A stretch of 64,000 bases of DNA from Melitaea cinxia (GCF_905220565.1 NC_059398.1:11863210-11927209); one strand, 5' to 3'; shown: positions 21,431 through 33,748, counted from the first letter of the stretch. Notes: generated from the letters alone by a model not told the origin. Made by a program: numbers and translations.

Positions 21431-21683
21431 TAACCGACTTCAAAAATGAAGAGGTACTTAAATAAATTGTATTAGGTATATAAGTGTCCTCATACATTTT
21501 TACTGGTTGGACAGATTTTAATGATTCCTTACCGAAGGCTGGTGCTAGTCATTTGGTCCCATTTAAATTTGATTAAGATCTGACGAGTACTTTGTAAGTT
21601 GTCTCTGATAACGCGTATTTACTTGACCATTTTTTCGTCTCCCTACGTTGTATTACTAGTTGATATAATTAAAGTCAGTTTTT
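21431..21683 (+). mobile_element. Repeat family E copy
   Basis: aaccgacttcaaaaatgaag at the left and attaaagtcagtttttttt at the right, with shared gatctgacgagtactttg and gcgtatttacttgac blocks. Confidence 0.65.
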
Positions 21684-22229
21684 TTTCGTGTGCAAGCTAA
21701 CACAATTATAAATGCTATAACTTATAATTGATATAAATCAAATATCTTGTTTATTAGTATTTTTTAATAAATCAGCCGTTATTTGTGACGCACTTGCGCT
21801 ACTCGTAGATTTGCTTACACAGAAATAGATTATATATACTCGTCTAAACGAGCCATTTATTTATTTCACTACCTTTGTAGTAAAACTCCTTTATCTACAT
21901 GTCATAATTATTTTATTTCATATCGTATATCGGCAAAATGCTATAAGGGAGACCTAGGAGAATTGCAGCACTTTTAAATTAAGATTCATAGCTTTGAAAA
22001 TAAACGATACTATGTAACACGTTAAATTAAACCTTGCTTAATTAAGTAACAAATGGATACGACAAATAGTGCCGTTATTTCCTTTGTACGAATAAGAAAT
22101 CAACTTGAAAGCAATCGGTGACTGTTTCAACTCTCCTACTAGTGAGGTTAGTTGAGACAGTGGTTTAGGAGCATGGAAATATATATTTCATATGATGTCA
22201 TAGAAGAAAGTTGCTATGAAAAACAAACA
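21684..22229. other. Non-coding stretch
   Basis: AT-rich; no feature. Confidence 0.5.
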
Positions 22230-22425
22230 CTGGCCCGTTGGCGTTGGTTAGCCCGCCTAAGTCTGGGTGTAATATTTGTATATATATATACAAATGTATT
22301 ATTTCTATGTATATTTATCCAAAAAATATATAAAGTTATAACAGTCATCTGTAACACAAGCATTAAGTTGCTTATCATAGGAATAAACGACCGTGTGTAC
22401 GTTATAAGACATTTATTTATTTTTT
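22230..22425 (+). mobile_element. Second SINE family (C), decayed copy
   Basis: ggcgttggttagcccgcc then aagtctgggtgtaatatt, and a 3' part with tgtaacacaagcattaag and aacgaccgtgtgt match the copy at 23864-24095. Confidence 0.55.
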
Positions 22426-23005
22426 CATTACTTCAAGGATAAACCAAGAACCAGGCTTGTGTGTCCATAGACAGGAACTAATCTCAAACAATTAATCATC
22501 TTTATTATCTTTTCAGTACAGTCAATTTAATACACCGCGGTCATTTCATAAGATATTAGTTTTTTAAATATAGCAAGAAGTGTCATATTACACTAATTTA
22601 GTTGCATGATTAATAAGGGATCGTAAATTTTGGCGCCTCGGATGAAAAGAAACGCCGCCGAACATGTGCGTATGTTATTCTAAGAACTATCGACATTTTG
22701 ACCGAATTCGCAGTCTGGATGTTGCTAATTAAAAATGCCATAAAGAAATGCTCTTCTACGTATTTTTGTCATAATTATGAGAGCTTTCGGAATCCTGCTT
22801 CGATTATGATGAGTGAAAAATATGTTTCGTTGATATCAATTTTGAATATCTTTATTGAATTATTTTTTTTGGTGGATTATAATTTTTTTTTTTTTGTTGT
22901 GCGTTAAAAGTATTACGAAAAAGTCATAAATTGATTAAATCCAGAGTAATAATATTGAAAATATAAAAAACGTCTCTTTTTTGTAATTTTTTTTACCATA
23001 CATCC
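22426..23005. other. Non-coding stretch with T runs
   Basis: No supported feature; the short ORF at 22698-22907 is AT-driven. Confidence 0.5.
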
Positions 23006-23330
23006 ATACCTACAAATAAATAAAATTGGAGTGTTATAATATTAAAATATAACCGCTTTTTACTAATTGCATACGGATGTATACGCGATACATATACCAA
23101 AATAACATCTTTCAACATTTTGTCTGTCTGTCTGTCTGTCTGTTTGTTCCGGCTAATCTCTGAAATGGCTGGGCCGATTTTGACGGGACTTTCACTGGCT
23201 GCTGATATAGTAAGGAGTAACTTAGGCTACTTTTATTTTAGACATTTATTTATATATGCGATAACCCTAACCCTGCGAACTGAACAATAACTTTTTGTTA
23301 AATTCCACGCGAACGAAGTCGCGGGAACTT
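23006..23330 (+). mobile_element. Non-autonomous Helitron-like element
   Basis: Starts near tacaaataaataaaattgga, contains (TGTC)n and ggccgattttgacggg, and approaches its 3' end with cgcgaacgaagtcgcggg. It shares these blocks in reverse with 27950-28252 and 60779-61227. The terminal CTAG is lost. Confidence 0.65.
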
Positions 23331-23863
23331 AACAAAAAGTTAGCGGACGTATATGTGACATATAATATGTCAGTCACACGACTGTATGATATGACGTTTG
23401 TAAAACTAAAATATTACCTACTAGTAAACTTTTTTAAATTATTTATGTAATTTTATACTGTCGACAAAAATAAATAAAGACACATTTTTTTTATTTCACT
23501 TAATAGTTTGAATTATTATTATTATTATTATTATTTTGTTTGATTTATTTTATTTGTTATTTTCTAAAATACTAAATTTCCTAAATACTTTTATGTACTT
23601 AATTAAAAACCAATCAACAAAATTTAAAAAAAAGCTCAAGAACTAGAAAATATATATAAAATTCAATTTTTTTTTTTCAAATTGAGTTGCTTCTATACTA
23701 TCCGAAGGAACTTCGTTTCTACGTGATGTCCTATGACACCGCATAATTTTTTATATATATTTTAGTTACCTTAAATCAACAAAGGACTGATTACTTACAA
23801 AAAAGGTGTGGACGAGATAGATTTTAATAAAATCAATGTATCTTTTTTCTAAAGACTTGACTA
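23331..23863. other. AT-rich stretch with (ATT)n microsatellite
   Basis: A run of ATT units at about 23513-23535; otherwise nothing. Confidence 0.5.
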
Positions 23864-24095
23864 GCCCGTTGCCGCAGTTTGTAGTGACCCTGCTTTCTTC
23901 TCCGAGGGTCGTGGGTTCGATTCCCACACCAAGTCTGGGTTTAATATAAATATTTAGTTATATATTTATATATGTATTATTTATAAGTATTTTAATCGAA
24001 AAAAATATGTATTTATGTATCAGTCGGCTGTTACCTATAACACAAGCATTAAAATTCTTACCATAAGAACAGACGACCGTGTGTGTATTTTGTAA
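23864..24095 (+). mobile_element. tRNA-derived SINE, family C
   Basis: The head resembles a tRNA gene: actagcccgttgccgcag for the A-box side and gtgggttcgattcccac (23911-23927) for the B box and T arm. The body is AT-rich and ends with aacacaagcattaaaattc and gacgaccgtgtgtgt. Without a proper acceptor stem it is not counted as a functional tRNA. Confidence 0.7.
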
Positions 24096-25106
24096 AAAAA
24101 TAATAATAATAAAAGGTCATATCTATTTTTATACTTATGTAAAAAACATAAATAATCCATAAATGTATTACTAAAAATCACAAATATAAATGCTTTTGAA
24201 GCAAAATTAGGATGGTAAGGAGATAGCGAAATAAATGTCAAGACATTGTTGCAAAGAACGACGGAAACACAGGCAGTTTACAACTTTTTAACAGCAACCC
24301 GGTCGCAGTAAATCACAAGCTTTAGACCCCCCTTCAGAAATTATATTGACTTCTTCGAACACACATTAATCTGCCATTTCTCAATATTCAAAGGGAAGCT
24401 ACAATATGCAAAAATTTTCGGAACTCGTTTTGTTACAAAAGTAAACTTTTAAAGCTTGCGTATTTGTACCTCTTCTTCTGCTTATAATGAGGGTGAGTTA
24501 TAAGACGTTCATTTAATTTGTAAAGTAAGATAAAACATTTTGAATTATTTGATTTTTTTTCGTGGACATCCATTGCATCTGTCATCGTGCTTCATAAAAC
24601 AGAAGCTCTTGTTACAAACATCCCAACTACAGTGACATATTACTATTGGTGGGACAGGGGAACTATGGACTCTACCTGTTTTTATTTTTTTGTTTTAAAT
24701 TTATACATATCTGAAATCGTTTATATATGCAGGTCAAAGGGTCGTAAAGAATAATAATCTTATTATAAATAAGGTGTATTAGTCTGTTTCTGTTTGTAAT
24801 ATTATCAGCGTGCGTTTGTTTTACAATAATTTTACTCCAGACCAGCAATTCTAAGACTGTCTAGAATCGCTTTTTGCTGATTTTTGCTGTTGTAAACATA
24901 TTAAATATATACTTAATATATATAATTACATGTCAGTTTTTTATTTAATTTATCGACATATACTCGTATTTATACACGTACATATCTCAAATATATATTA
25001 CATTAACATGCACTACATTATTATTAATAACTATGTAAGGATCGTAGCAAGTGGAAAGAAGTGGTCTCTGCCTACCCCTACGGGAAAGAGGCGTGATTAT
25101 ATGTAT
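24096..25106. other. AT-rich non-coding stretch
   Basis: Nothing recognised apart from simple-sequence runs. Confidence 0.5.
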
Positions 25107-25396
25107 CATCATTACAGCCTATACAGTCCACTGCTGGACATAGGCCTCTACAAGTTTACGCCAAAAATAACGTGAACTCATGTGTTTTGCCCATAGTCAC
25201 CACGCTGGGCAGGCGGGTTGGTGACCGCAGGATCTGTGTATTTCAAAGCCAGCAGTTGGATGGTTATCCCGCCACCTGTCGGCTTTTTAAGTTCCATGGT
25301 GGTAGTGGAACTGTGTTATCCCTTAGTCGCCTCTTACGACACCCACGGGAAGAGAGGGGGTGGCCATATTCTTTAGTACCGTAGTCACACAGTACG
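25107..25396 (-). mobile_element. Repeat family B, internally deleted copy
   Basis: Flanked by tatatgtat (25098-25106 and 25397-25405). Relative to the other copies it lacks about 45 bp after gtgaccgcag (the segment with the gacgctgctgccc block). Confidence 0.8.
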
Positions 25397-25499
25397 TATA
25401 TGTATGTATGTACATTATTATTACATACAAACATAAAATACCTCATTATTATATATACATATTTACAACTACGTTATTAAATCGTGGTTCTTTATTTCT

Positions 25500-25740
25500 C
25501 CATTGATCCTGCCTCGGCCTTCAACATTCCAAACACAGCTCTTGCGACTGCAGTGTCGTGTTTGTGTATGGACACCTTTAAGCTATCATATGCTTCAGAA
25601 TGGTTGTCGCTGTGGCATCTATCGGTCAGGCGACGAATCTGCCAATGGTATCGTCACCATTGTCAGCGTAGTAAACACAGATATTCGTGTGCCTGGTTAC
25701 TGCCACTACCGCATAAAGCACGCTGTGGTGAATCTGGTAT
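25500..25740 (-). pseudogene. Helicase element copy 3, decayed C-terminal fragment
   Basis: The minus-strand translation across 25735-25650 reads HAVVAVTRH-like helicase motif VI (here YAVVAVTRHTN) followed by CVYYADNGDD and IGRFVA, matching residues 692-726 of the 765-aa protein and the same part of copy 2. After that a stop and frame changes appear, yet DNA similarity continues to the C-terminal end near 25530. It starts abruptly at about 25740, consistent with 5' truncation. No clear stem-loop or A tail remains on the 3' side. Sequence divergence from both other copies is higher, so this is the oldest of the three. Confidence 0.75.
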
Positions 25741-25802
25741 GTAATCTTTAACTAAGTATAACTTGTTCGTTTGCTAATCTTAATAACTTTTGATAAACGT
25801 AT

Positions 25803-26115
25803 CCCACCAAAAACATTTTCATGTAAAATGTTGCCAAGACGAAATCGTATGGCTCGCACTGTCAAAAAGTTATCAGATCTCATGTAGAGCCAAGCTTCTA
25901 ACTCTACACGCCCTAACTCTACAAGCCCTAACTTCACAAACCCTACTCCTTAGTCAAAATATGTGGCTTGGCCGTTTCGCTACCGTCACGTGGGCGTAAG
26001 GTGAAAAATTTATTCACTTTTTATTACTTTTCTGTTATACAATAGTTCTAATAAAGAAAAAATAAAAAGAAGAAGAATAATTGATATATAATACAAATAA
26101 AAATATAAAGAGAAT
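25803..26115. mobile_element. One-armed relative of the foldback element
   Basis: 25803-25983 is nearly identical to the left arm at 7570-7750, and the following AT-rich segment matches that element's loop (acaatagttctaataaag). The second arm is absent, so this copy is truncated or the arm was deleted. Confidence 0.8.
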
Positions 26116-26279
26116 ATATAGATTATAAAATAGTTTATTTTTAATACGTAATAATATAAAGATAAATTAATGTTTGTTCAATCTTTAATTATGCAACAAC
26201 CTGTCAAAACATATATAAAACTAATTTAAATAGAGGTTAGTATCCACGCATTGCAATATTCTCCAAAGGCAAATCCCCG

Positions 26280-26480
26280 TTAAAACTCGTTCTATATAAC
26301 CGTGACACGGGCTGTCAAGTTAAAATGTTATAATTTAGTGGCGCGTTCCGTCATAAGGCATATCCGCCACCGCTACTTGACACTCGTTCTCTGAGAGGTG
26401 ATAAATCTGCAGCTTGGCGGCACTAATCACGGAAATGAAAACAAGCCTTTATTCCTTCTACTGCTACGCATTGTCGACTG
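26280..26480. promoter_or_regulatory. Unique higher-GC island, candidate regulatory DNA
   Basis: Non-repetitive block with gtggcgcgttccgtc and gagaggtgataaatctgcag (T-box-like AGGTG next to a GATA-type core). Regulatory role is inferred only from composition and motif content. Confidence 0.25.
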
Positions 26481-26634
26481 TCGAACGGAAATTATTTTCA
26501 ACATTAAATAGATTCTTGCTGTATTTTGAGACAAATTATATCGAAGTAACTGTTTTCAATACAAATATTAAATTAACGCATCGTACTCGATAATATTAGA
26601 TTGATTTCGGTTAAGAATTTAAAATAGTTTTACA

Positions 26635-26961
26635 CCGCTTCAGCCTGTAATATCCCCACTGCTGGGCATAGCTCTTTCCCCATGAAAGAGAAGGATCAGA
26701 GCTTAATCCACCACGCTGTTCCAATGCGGGTTTGTGGATATATTCCCTACTATGAGTAATAACCGGGACTGACAGCTTAACGTGCTCTCCGAGGCACGGT
26801 GGGGAGGACGACACAAGGACTGCATAAACACCCAGACAACGACAAACATCTGTATGGCCAATACAAAATAATGTTTGTCATATGCGGTGATCGAAGCCGC
26901 AACCGCCAGCGCAACAGCCACAAACCAGTGCTGTGACCGTGGCGCTAACGCGTCGTCGTCG
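26635..26961 (-). mobile_element. tRNA-derived SINE (family A), full length
   Basis: Flanked by the 10-bp duplication tagttttaca (26625-26634 and 26962-26971). The tRNA-like head is at the right (gtgctgtgaccgtggcgctaa in reverse, with a degraded B box at gtgatcgaagccg) and the ggctgaagcg-type tail at the left. Confidence 0.85.
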
Positions 26962-26971
26962 TAGTTTTACA

Positions 26972-27949
26972 TAATTTATGGAAATTAAAACTCGAGAAGT
27001 AACACTTCCAATAAACATTTTTTTATTTTATTAATTAAATGAATTGTAGTAGTAAAAAGTCTTCTTTATATCTGGAACAATGTCAGTGATTAAACAGTGA
27101 CGAGTTCGTTGGCAGGAAAACAAACAGTTTATCTAGGTATATATCCCTCGCCAGCGCAAAACAAATAGTAGCTAATAAATTCAAGCCGACTCCAATAAAA
27201 GCGTGGGGCGTCATGTTTTCACACACACTGTCTGGTAAATTTAAAATTTGTAAATACGCCGACGCAAAACCCGCTCATCTTTTTGTGACGTGATAAAATA
27301 ATGACAGCAAATTGCCCTGGGGCCGACGCGTCCCCCTTCGCGAATACTTAACTCGAACTTGAATACCGCCAAAATTATCTAAAGAATTTTTGTTGTAAAC
27401 ACATTTTTTCAATTTTGTACACCTGCTTATAATATTCAATTATTTATATTCCCTTTTAGAAATTTTTATCTATTTTTTATTTTTTCTAAAATAATAACTA
27501 TCTCTTTTCACTAATTAATAAAAAAATTATAGAAAGTAACTGTTATGATCAAGATATTCTTATTGGATAGGATTAAAGCTGTGGGAACTTATGAAAAGGG
27601 CTCACAATCAATATAGCCCGTATAAAATGAGGAAAAACAATTGACAATAAAATACAAACAAGAGAAAAGTTTAGTTTGCCCATATTTATATGTAAATAAA
27701 AAAATCATTTATCCACACGCGTTTCTCAGAAAATAAAAAGTGAAACATTGCAATAGCTCTTTAACTTTCAAAACTTTAAATTTCGTATATTTATATGCTT
27801 CTTTTTAAAACAAATTATCATTTAATTATTTGAAACTTCTACTTAAATAACTGCACCCTCAATTTTATCTGCATGTAATGTGTTTTACTTGTTTATATTT
27901 TCAAAAACAAACATAGCCTTAATTATTTCTTATTTTATTATATAAAGGA
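26972..27949. other. Non-coding stretch with one higher-GC island
   Basis: 27160-27360 is unique and less AT-rich, with ccaataaaagcg (a Hox-type TTTATTG core in reverse) and gtgacgtgataa. It could be an enhancer; the rest shows nothing. Confidence 0.35.
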
Positions 27950-28252
27950 CTAGCTGTGCTCACGACTTCGTCCGCATGGAATTTGAAAAGAGATGTTGTT
28001 CAGTTAGAAAATAAACAAAAAATCTAAAATAAAAGTAGCCTAAGTTACGCCTTGTTACATCAGCCAGTGAAAGTCCCGTCAAAATCGGTCCAGCCGTTCC
28101 AGAGATTGTCCGGAATAAACAGACAGACAGACAAAAATTGTAAAAAAATGTTATTTTGGTATATGTACTATGTATACATCCATATAAATTTAGCAAAAAG
28201 CTGTTATTTTCATATTACAAACAGACACTCCAATTTTATTTATTTGTATAGA
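27950..28252 (-). mobile_element. Non-autonomous Helitron-like element with both ends
   Basis: Read on the minus strand it starts TCTATACAAATA preceded by A and ends CTAG followed by T, exactly the Helitron insertion rule, with the cgacttcgtccgc hairpin region next to the CTAG. It contains cagacagacagaca and cccgtcaaaatcggtcc, shared with 23006 and 60779. Confidence 0.75.
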
Positions 28253-30165
28253 TAAATCAAAAGAAGGCTTAAGTGTCTAATAAAATAATACAATATTATG
28301 ATAAATTAATTTTATTTATTAGTATAGAGGCGTTGATAATAATAATAATAAGTAAGCAAATTCTAAACCGTAATTTTGTCAAAGGATGATGCAAATTAGC
28401 GCATCTATTGACTAAAATGAAGACCAGGCTCATTTGACGGCTGGGGGAGCGTTTCAATCAGCCCTCGTTTGGGGTTTAAACATTAAAGCAATCTCCTATT
28501 GCGTCTCTTTATTAGTTTCTGCTTCATTTTGCTCTTTTTGATGTTTGAAATCACTCGCGTCGCTTTGTGCAAATACGCTTGTTGTTATATTTTTGCTTTC
28601 TTTATTCTTGGCGAATAAACTACTATTATAGTATTTATTTATTTACCAATTTTATACGTACGGAATTGTATAAAATATTTGTCATTGAGGCTAACATTTA
28701 ATGAATAAATTTTAATTAATGAATTCGAAATACTTGTTTTTATTGAGTATATTTTAATACGTATTAATACAATGTAATATACTAATATATTTTTTTCTGT
28801 GGTACATTGATGGTGAGAATTATTGATACGAATGGATTTTAACATTAAGATTCATTATGAGAGTGTTAAAGATACACTTATCAACATCAACCATACCAAC
28901 GACACCAACCATACCACAAACCAATATGACCTTGACCGTCTTTTAATATATTTTCACAATTTATAAATAATAAACATATTTCTACATATGTCGTAACATA
29001 TGTATTAGAAAGCCAACATGTGACATGATAAAAGAAATTGGTAACCGAACGAACTCATTAGCATAGCATTGGGTATGGAATAGGAATGAGGATGGCGTAC
29101 GATGTGAATTACAAAGTGGATGCAAATGTTCCTTTGTCGGTGATGTTGCCAATCAAAGGTAACTGACGGATGTGCTGAATATGGTTACGCTTTTACTTGC
29201 TATTTCCTGAAACTGTGTCTACAATAAGAATAACTGTAACACATTCATCTTGATATATTCTTTAACATGCAGTCTACGAAGACGACAAAAACAAATTTGA
29301 TAACTTAATGCCAGAACTTTTTTATTAAGTACATAGAAGCGTTGAGCTAAATGAGCAACAAAATTAGCTTCAAAAGGCCTTTCTATAAGTTCGCAGTAAT
29401 ATTTTGAAGCGTTTTTTAAATTACTATTTATATAAAGTTTTAATGATATTTACAAAATTACTCAGTTTATTTTCGTTAATATTATATAGAATACAAATCG
29501 AACTTACGTTACTTTTTCGTAGAGTTAAACTGTTAATGGTTGTCGTGTGTCAAGGCAAAAACTAAACATTTGTCGTGGTTATAATAAATCTCTTCAGTTA
29601 TGCAACGCGGTGGTTGCGCGAGACCTTTAAATTGTCATGTGAATTCCTTTCACTGAACCCTGCATTCCACAAATTTATTATGAAAAATAGCTGATATCCG
29701 GTTTCACTTCACGTGATTGATAGTATGAAGAATCAGTTCTTCCTTCTTTCAGCTTTACCCGCGATAACATTTTTGTCTACCGTCTTAAACAAATCAACAC
29801 GGTAGAAGTCGACAGAAAAAACTTTTTAAGAGCCTAACAATCTATGTGCACACTTAACCGTACGAGTATATTAATAAATATAATATTCATAGGCTTCATA
29901 TGTTATGACCGATTTACTATTTACGTATATATTAAACTATTTCTTCTGAATTTGAAGGAATCCATCCCACCTCCAGGTGTAGCGTGTCCGCTTGCCTGTA
30001 TATTGCTTCTGCGGGACGGGCAGTATCTTCGTCTTAGGGAAAAAAGGACAGAGATAGACCTTAAACAGGTAAAGAGTTAAAGATTTGTCAACAAGAATTT
30101 CATAATATAATACCTGTAGCAATTCAAACTCCTTTATAAATTATTTCTTTTGTAAGGTATTGGCG
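28253..30165. other. Non-coding stretch
   Basis: AT-rich with two less biased unique islands (28420-28570 and 29030-29180) that could be regulatory. No open frame is convincing. Confidence 0.45.
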
Positions 30166-30210
30166 AAATAATAAGGCGTATATAATAAGGCGTATATAAT
30201 AAGGCGTAAT
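30166..30210. repeat. Short tandem repeat, three 14-15-bp units
   Basis: aataaggcgtatat repeated head to tail. Confidence 0.8.
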
Positions 30211-30849
30211 AGTACCACTGAAATACATTAAACCAAATCAATAGCTGTTCGTTCGTTTTTACCAAATGTCTGTTGTAAACCTTTACCTTTTCAACATCCT
30301 AACCCAAAGCAACTCATGTTAACGATTACTCTAATTTGGAACTAAAACCACAAATATTACACACTTACGGGTAACTAGGATTTTAACAAATAACGTACCT
30401 ATGCGTATATACACACATATACCTACTCGTAGTAGGTACGTAAAGAAACAACAATTTCTTGCAAACGTTAAAGAACAAGAAGTTTGTTTTTTAATTTCAC
30501 ATGTGAACGTTAGAGAACAAGATTTTTTTTTAATATTTATACATTTTCTGTAAGCATATGTTCTAATTAATAACATTCTGAGTTAACAAAGATAATAAAT
30601 ATGGTTATTATTGTGATAATAAACCAACCATTTTTCAGCAATTATCATTTGTGATTAATTTTGTACAAAGTTCTGTTAATAAAGGCACCTAAATGAAAAG
30701 TACAGATAACGTGCAATTAATTCATGTAATTTATTACTGTAAGTGTTAACTACTTGTAATTAATTTTTGTAATATTAATTTTTTGCGCTATAGGTATCTG
30801 ATATCAAGTCATGGGCGAGAGGTCATTTGACATCATTAAAAGTGTTGAA
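30211..30849. other. AT-rich non-coding stretch
   Basis: No supported feature. Confidence 0.5.
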
Positions 30850-30995
30850 TTTCATATTTTCTTTGTGCGGTGGGCGTGATGGCAACGTCACGTTGTGCGC
30901 ACGCGCTTCCGGATGCGGAAGTATGTAATTATGGCGGTATTTTGCAAAAATGTCTCAATCCACGCCCAGCAGATGGCGTAAGACGAGCATTGTTA
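30850..30995. promoter_or_regulatory. Unique GC-richer island with a CTCF-like site
   Basis: CCAGCAGATGGCGT (30966-30979) fits 13 of 14 positions of the conserved CTCF core CCASYAGRKGGCRS. The block also holds gcacgcgcttccggatgcgg and a taattatgg homeodomain-type site. Candidate insulator or enhancer. Confidence 0.35.
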
Positions 30996-31364
30996 GAACA
31001 TTCTTTAAATAGTTTCAATTTAGCCCACGCCCTTTAATACTTTGTATCACATTATGTTATGCAAGCGCATGCTTTCTAGACCCTTAATTGTAACTAAAAT
31101 TCAGAATCCCAATGCTTCAAAACTCATTACTCTCTATAAATATACAAACATTGTGCAATAAAACTGTATTTGAAAAAGCTTTATTTATTGAAATAAAAAC
31201 CGAAATTCGTTAAAAATTCGTTAGGACATATATAACCAGATTTATCTACCGATGCTGTATTGAACACTTTTGTTTTCTCAAACCGGTACGTTTGGTGCGA
31301 ATAAAATATGAATAAAATAATTTATTGAATGTCTTTTTAATAAAGCCCTTATTGTTTTATCGAT
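30996..31364. other. AT-rich non-coding stretch
   Basis: Nothing recognised. Confidence 0.5.
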
Positions 31365-31565
31365 ATAATGGAGGTCCCCGTCCATTGTGTCCCGGCGCCG
31401 CCCAGGTTTATTCCACAGCCGGCGCACAAAGAGAAATTAATAAATAGTCGTATTTTGTTTGCGTTTTCTGCGCTTGGTCGCTTCGCCGTTGTTCCATTAA
31501 TTGGTGGATGAAATAAATTAATTGAATTAGATCGCTTGAGCTGAGAGCGACACGTCGGTTCTTTA
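31365..31565. promoter_or_regulatory. Unique island with homeodomain-type sites, candidate enhancer
   Basis: gtgtcccggcgccgccc next to clustered TAAT cores (aaattaataaa, ccattaattggtgg near 31494-31507, ttaattgaattaga). Not repeated in the window. Confidence 0.3.
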
Positions 31566-31965
31566 ACTGTTTGGACACAAAAATTAAATCGGTTTTTAGG
31601 TGAACTCAGTTGTTCATGTTTAATTAAAATCTTTGTTTTCTTTCATAAAACGTTTTAATTTTATTTTACAGCTAATGTGATTTAATTATGACGACGCTGG
31701 CGATAAACTAATTAGTCACGGTTAATAGAATCCAACACAGTGATGAAATAATTTGTTCTCACGCTAAATAAATACTAGGTAATTGAGAAATAAACTTTTA
31801 TTACTTTACTGTTATAAAAGAACACTGTTAGTGTAAAGTATGATCCTGCTTTAGTACACACAAATTACAGATGAGTTTAAAAATATTTCTTCACGAAATA
31901 CATTTAGAAAAGTCTGTTTAATGAACCAGAATTTAAAATAAATATAGTTATATAACTGTGACATA

Positions 31966-33576
31966 GGGGAACACCGGGCAAGATGGGGTAGTTAAGGTTT
32001 AAAGCTCCAGAAATCGTAGGGGTTCATGGTTTCATAATCATATTTATTCTTAATCAGGCTTGTGGTTATCAATCTTACATATTAAATTCAAATCAGGAAC
32101 ACAGCACCATAGAATTGTTAATAATATAACAAAATGTAAAATATGACATATCACCCCATCATGCCCGATAGGTCGGGTAAGATGGGGTGGGCCTAATGGG
32201 CAAGATGGGGTATAGCCATTCTCTCGACTATTCAGGAGTGCAGAAATCGCAAATGAATGTTGCTTCGGCATCATTATCATCCACTCCTGCGCAGCCATAA
32301 TGTAACCATTTACCACAAGAAGAATAAGCAATCCAACCTTTCTTGGAGTCGAAATATAACCCTGTAGAATGTAGGCATGGAGTGTTTTCGGTTTCAACAT
32401 CACTCTTTTCAGAAGAAGACTGTCTAATACGTTTCTTTGGATTATATTTCTTTGTGGCTTTAGTCTTGAAATAGGTTTTGTTTCTCTTCCTTTTTCTGTT
32501 TTCGTTCCTTTTTTTCTCTGTCTGATATGATTTCTGTCACATTTTTTAAAATAAATTCTTTTAACTTAACTCTTAACAACTTCTGTTTATAGGGTGAAGA
32601 CGTTATGATAATAGTTTTACCGCGTTTTTTCGCAGAGGCAATAGTTGCTTTGGGCTGGCTAATGCACTAAATTAGGCCAATAAGAAAATCTAGAGCTTCC
32701 TCTAGATTTTCAAACTCAAATTTAATTAAGTGTTAATTTCAGTTGCACTAGTTGTCACAACTGTTGAAGTAGCAGGATCTGTAACAACAACTGCAGCGCT
32801 CGTTGCTGTTGTTGTAAGAGGTGCTGCCACAGTATCTACAGTTAAAAAAAACCGATTTCTATGTCTAGTAAATAATCCATCAAGCTCATCCTCTTCTTCT
32901 TTTTGCGAAAATACTGGTACCCAAAGGTACCTTTACATTCTTTTTTAGCCTTTTTTACCTTTCATTCCTATGTAGTTTGTGGGACTAAGAAAAATTTTGC
33001 AGCCAACATATATCCCATTTCTCGCTTCAAAACAACTTCTATCGCCTTATTCAGTGCTTCCCTTGACCGTTTTCCTCTTCCTGAGTTTCTTTTATAAACA
33101 TATATGACTTTTTTAAAATATAAACCATCCTAAAACAATATATAAAAAAATATAAATAATCAAAATCGTGTCAGGCAATATGGGGTATCAGATACCCCAT
33201 CTTGCCCGTTGATTCGTTTCAAAATTAATATTCAAACAAAAAAAATTGAATAATGTTTCATAACAAAACAAGTTATTACCTCTTACTGCAATGTACTGTA
33301 GATAGGATTAACCGAGGTGCCGCTTACAATTCACCAAATACAAGTTTCATGCACTACGAAACGTAAATATAAGAAATTTTAATACGAACAAACGAAATCT
33401 ACTTTTCGACGATAACTAAAACAAATGAATAGCCGCTGTGTTAGTACTCGTGTGACTAAGAGCTGTCGTGGCGGCCAGTAGCGAGATGGTAGAGCGAATG
33501 AGATTGATCAATTTAAATCACCTGAAAAGCCTGATGCCCCGTCTTGCCCACCACCCCGTCTTGCCCGGTGTTCCCC
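31966..33576 (-). mobile_element. Internally deleted pogo-like DNA transposon
   Basis: The termini GGGGAACACCGGGCAAGA (31966-31983) and its reverse complement (33559-33576) are perfect inverted repeats, followed by near-identical (T/C)GGGG. Both sides are flanked by TA (31964-31965, 33577-33578). The gggcaagatgggg motif recurs several times in both subterminal regions (e.g. 32198, 33193 in reverse, 33535 in reverse), as expected for transposase-binding repeats. Only the 3' end of a transposase-like frame survives (32228-32530). Confidence 0.8.
32228..32530 (-). pseudogene. Remnant of a pogo-type transposase tail: basic linker plus decayed PHD finger
   Basis: A ~100-codon minus-strand frame ends at TAG 32228-32230. 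It starts with a Lys/Arg-rich linker, then an acidic SSSEKSDVETE stretch, then a PHD-like block: SSCGKWLHYGCAGVDDND followed by FICDFC just before the stop. The same order (basic linker, then C-terminal PHD) is seen in the intact transposase at 52911-54959. In this copy two zinc ligands are lost: a Cys-x2-Ser and a Tyr-x2-Cys replace the usual Cys pairs. The N-terminal HTH and DDD core are gone. Confidence 0.65.
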
Positions 33577-33748
33577 TACTTTTGAACAAATAGCAAGCAA
33601 AATACAGAAATTTAAAAACGTATTATATAAACGATTTTATTTGCAGATCATTAATTAAGATTTAAACACAAATATAGAATTATCTATACCTATATGATAG
33701 AAGAAAGATCTATACGTATGTATACGTTGCATATTAATTGGCAATATT
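33577..33748. other. Short AT-rich spacer
   Basis: No feature. Confidence 0.5.

Noticed and set aside
23911..23930. Functional tRNA gene
   Set aside because: Good B box and T arm but no matching acceptor stem or anticodon arm; it is a SINE head. The same applies to 51211-51270 and 49850.
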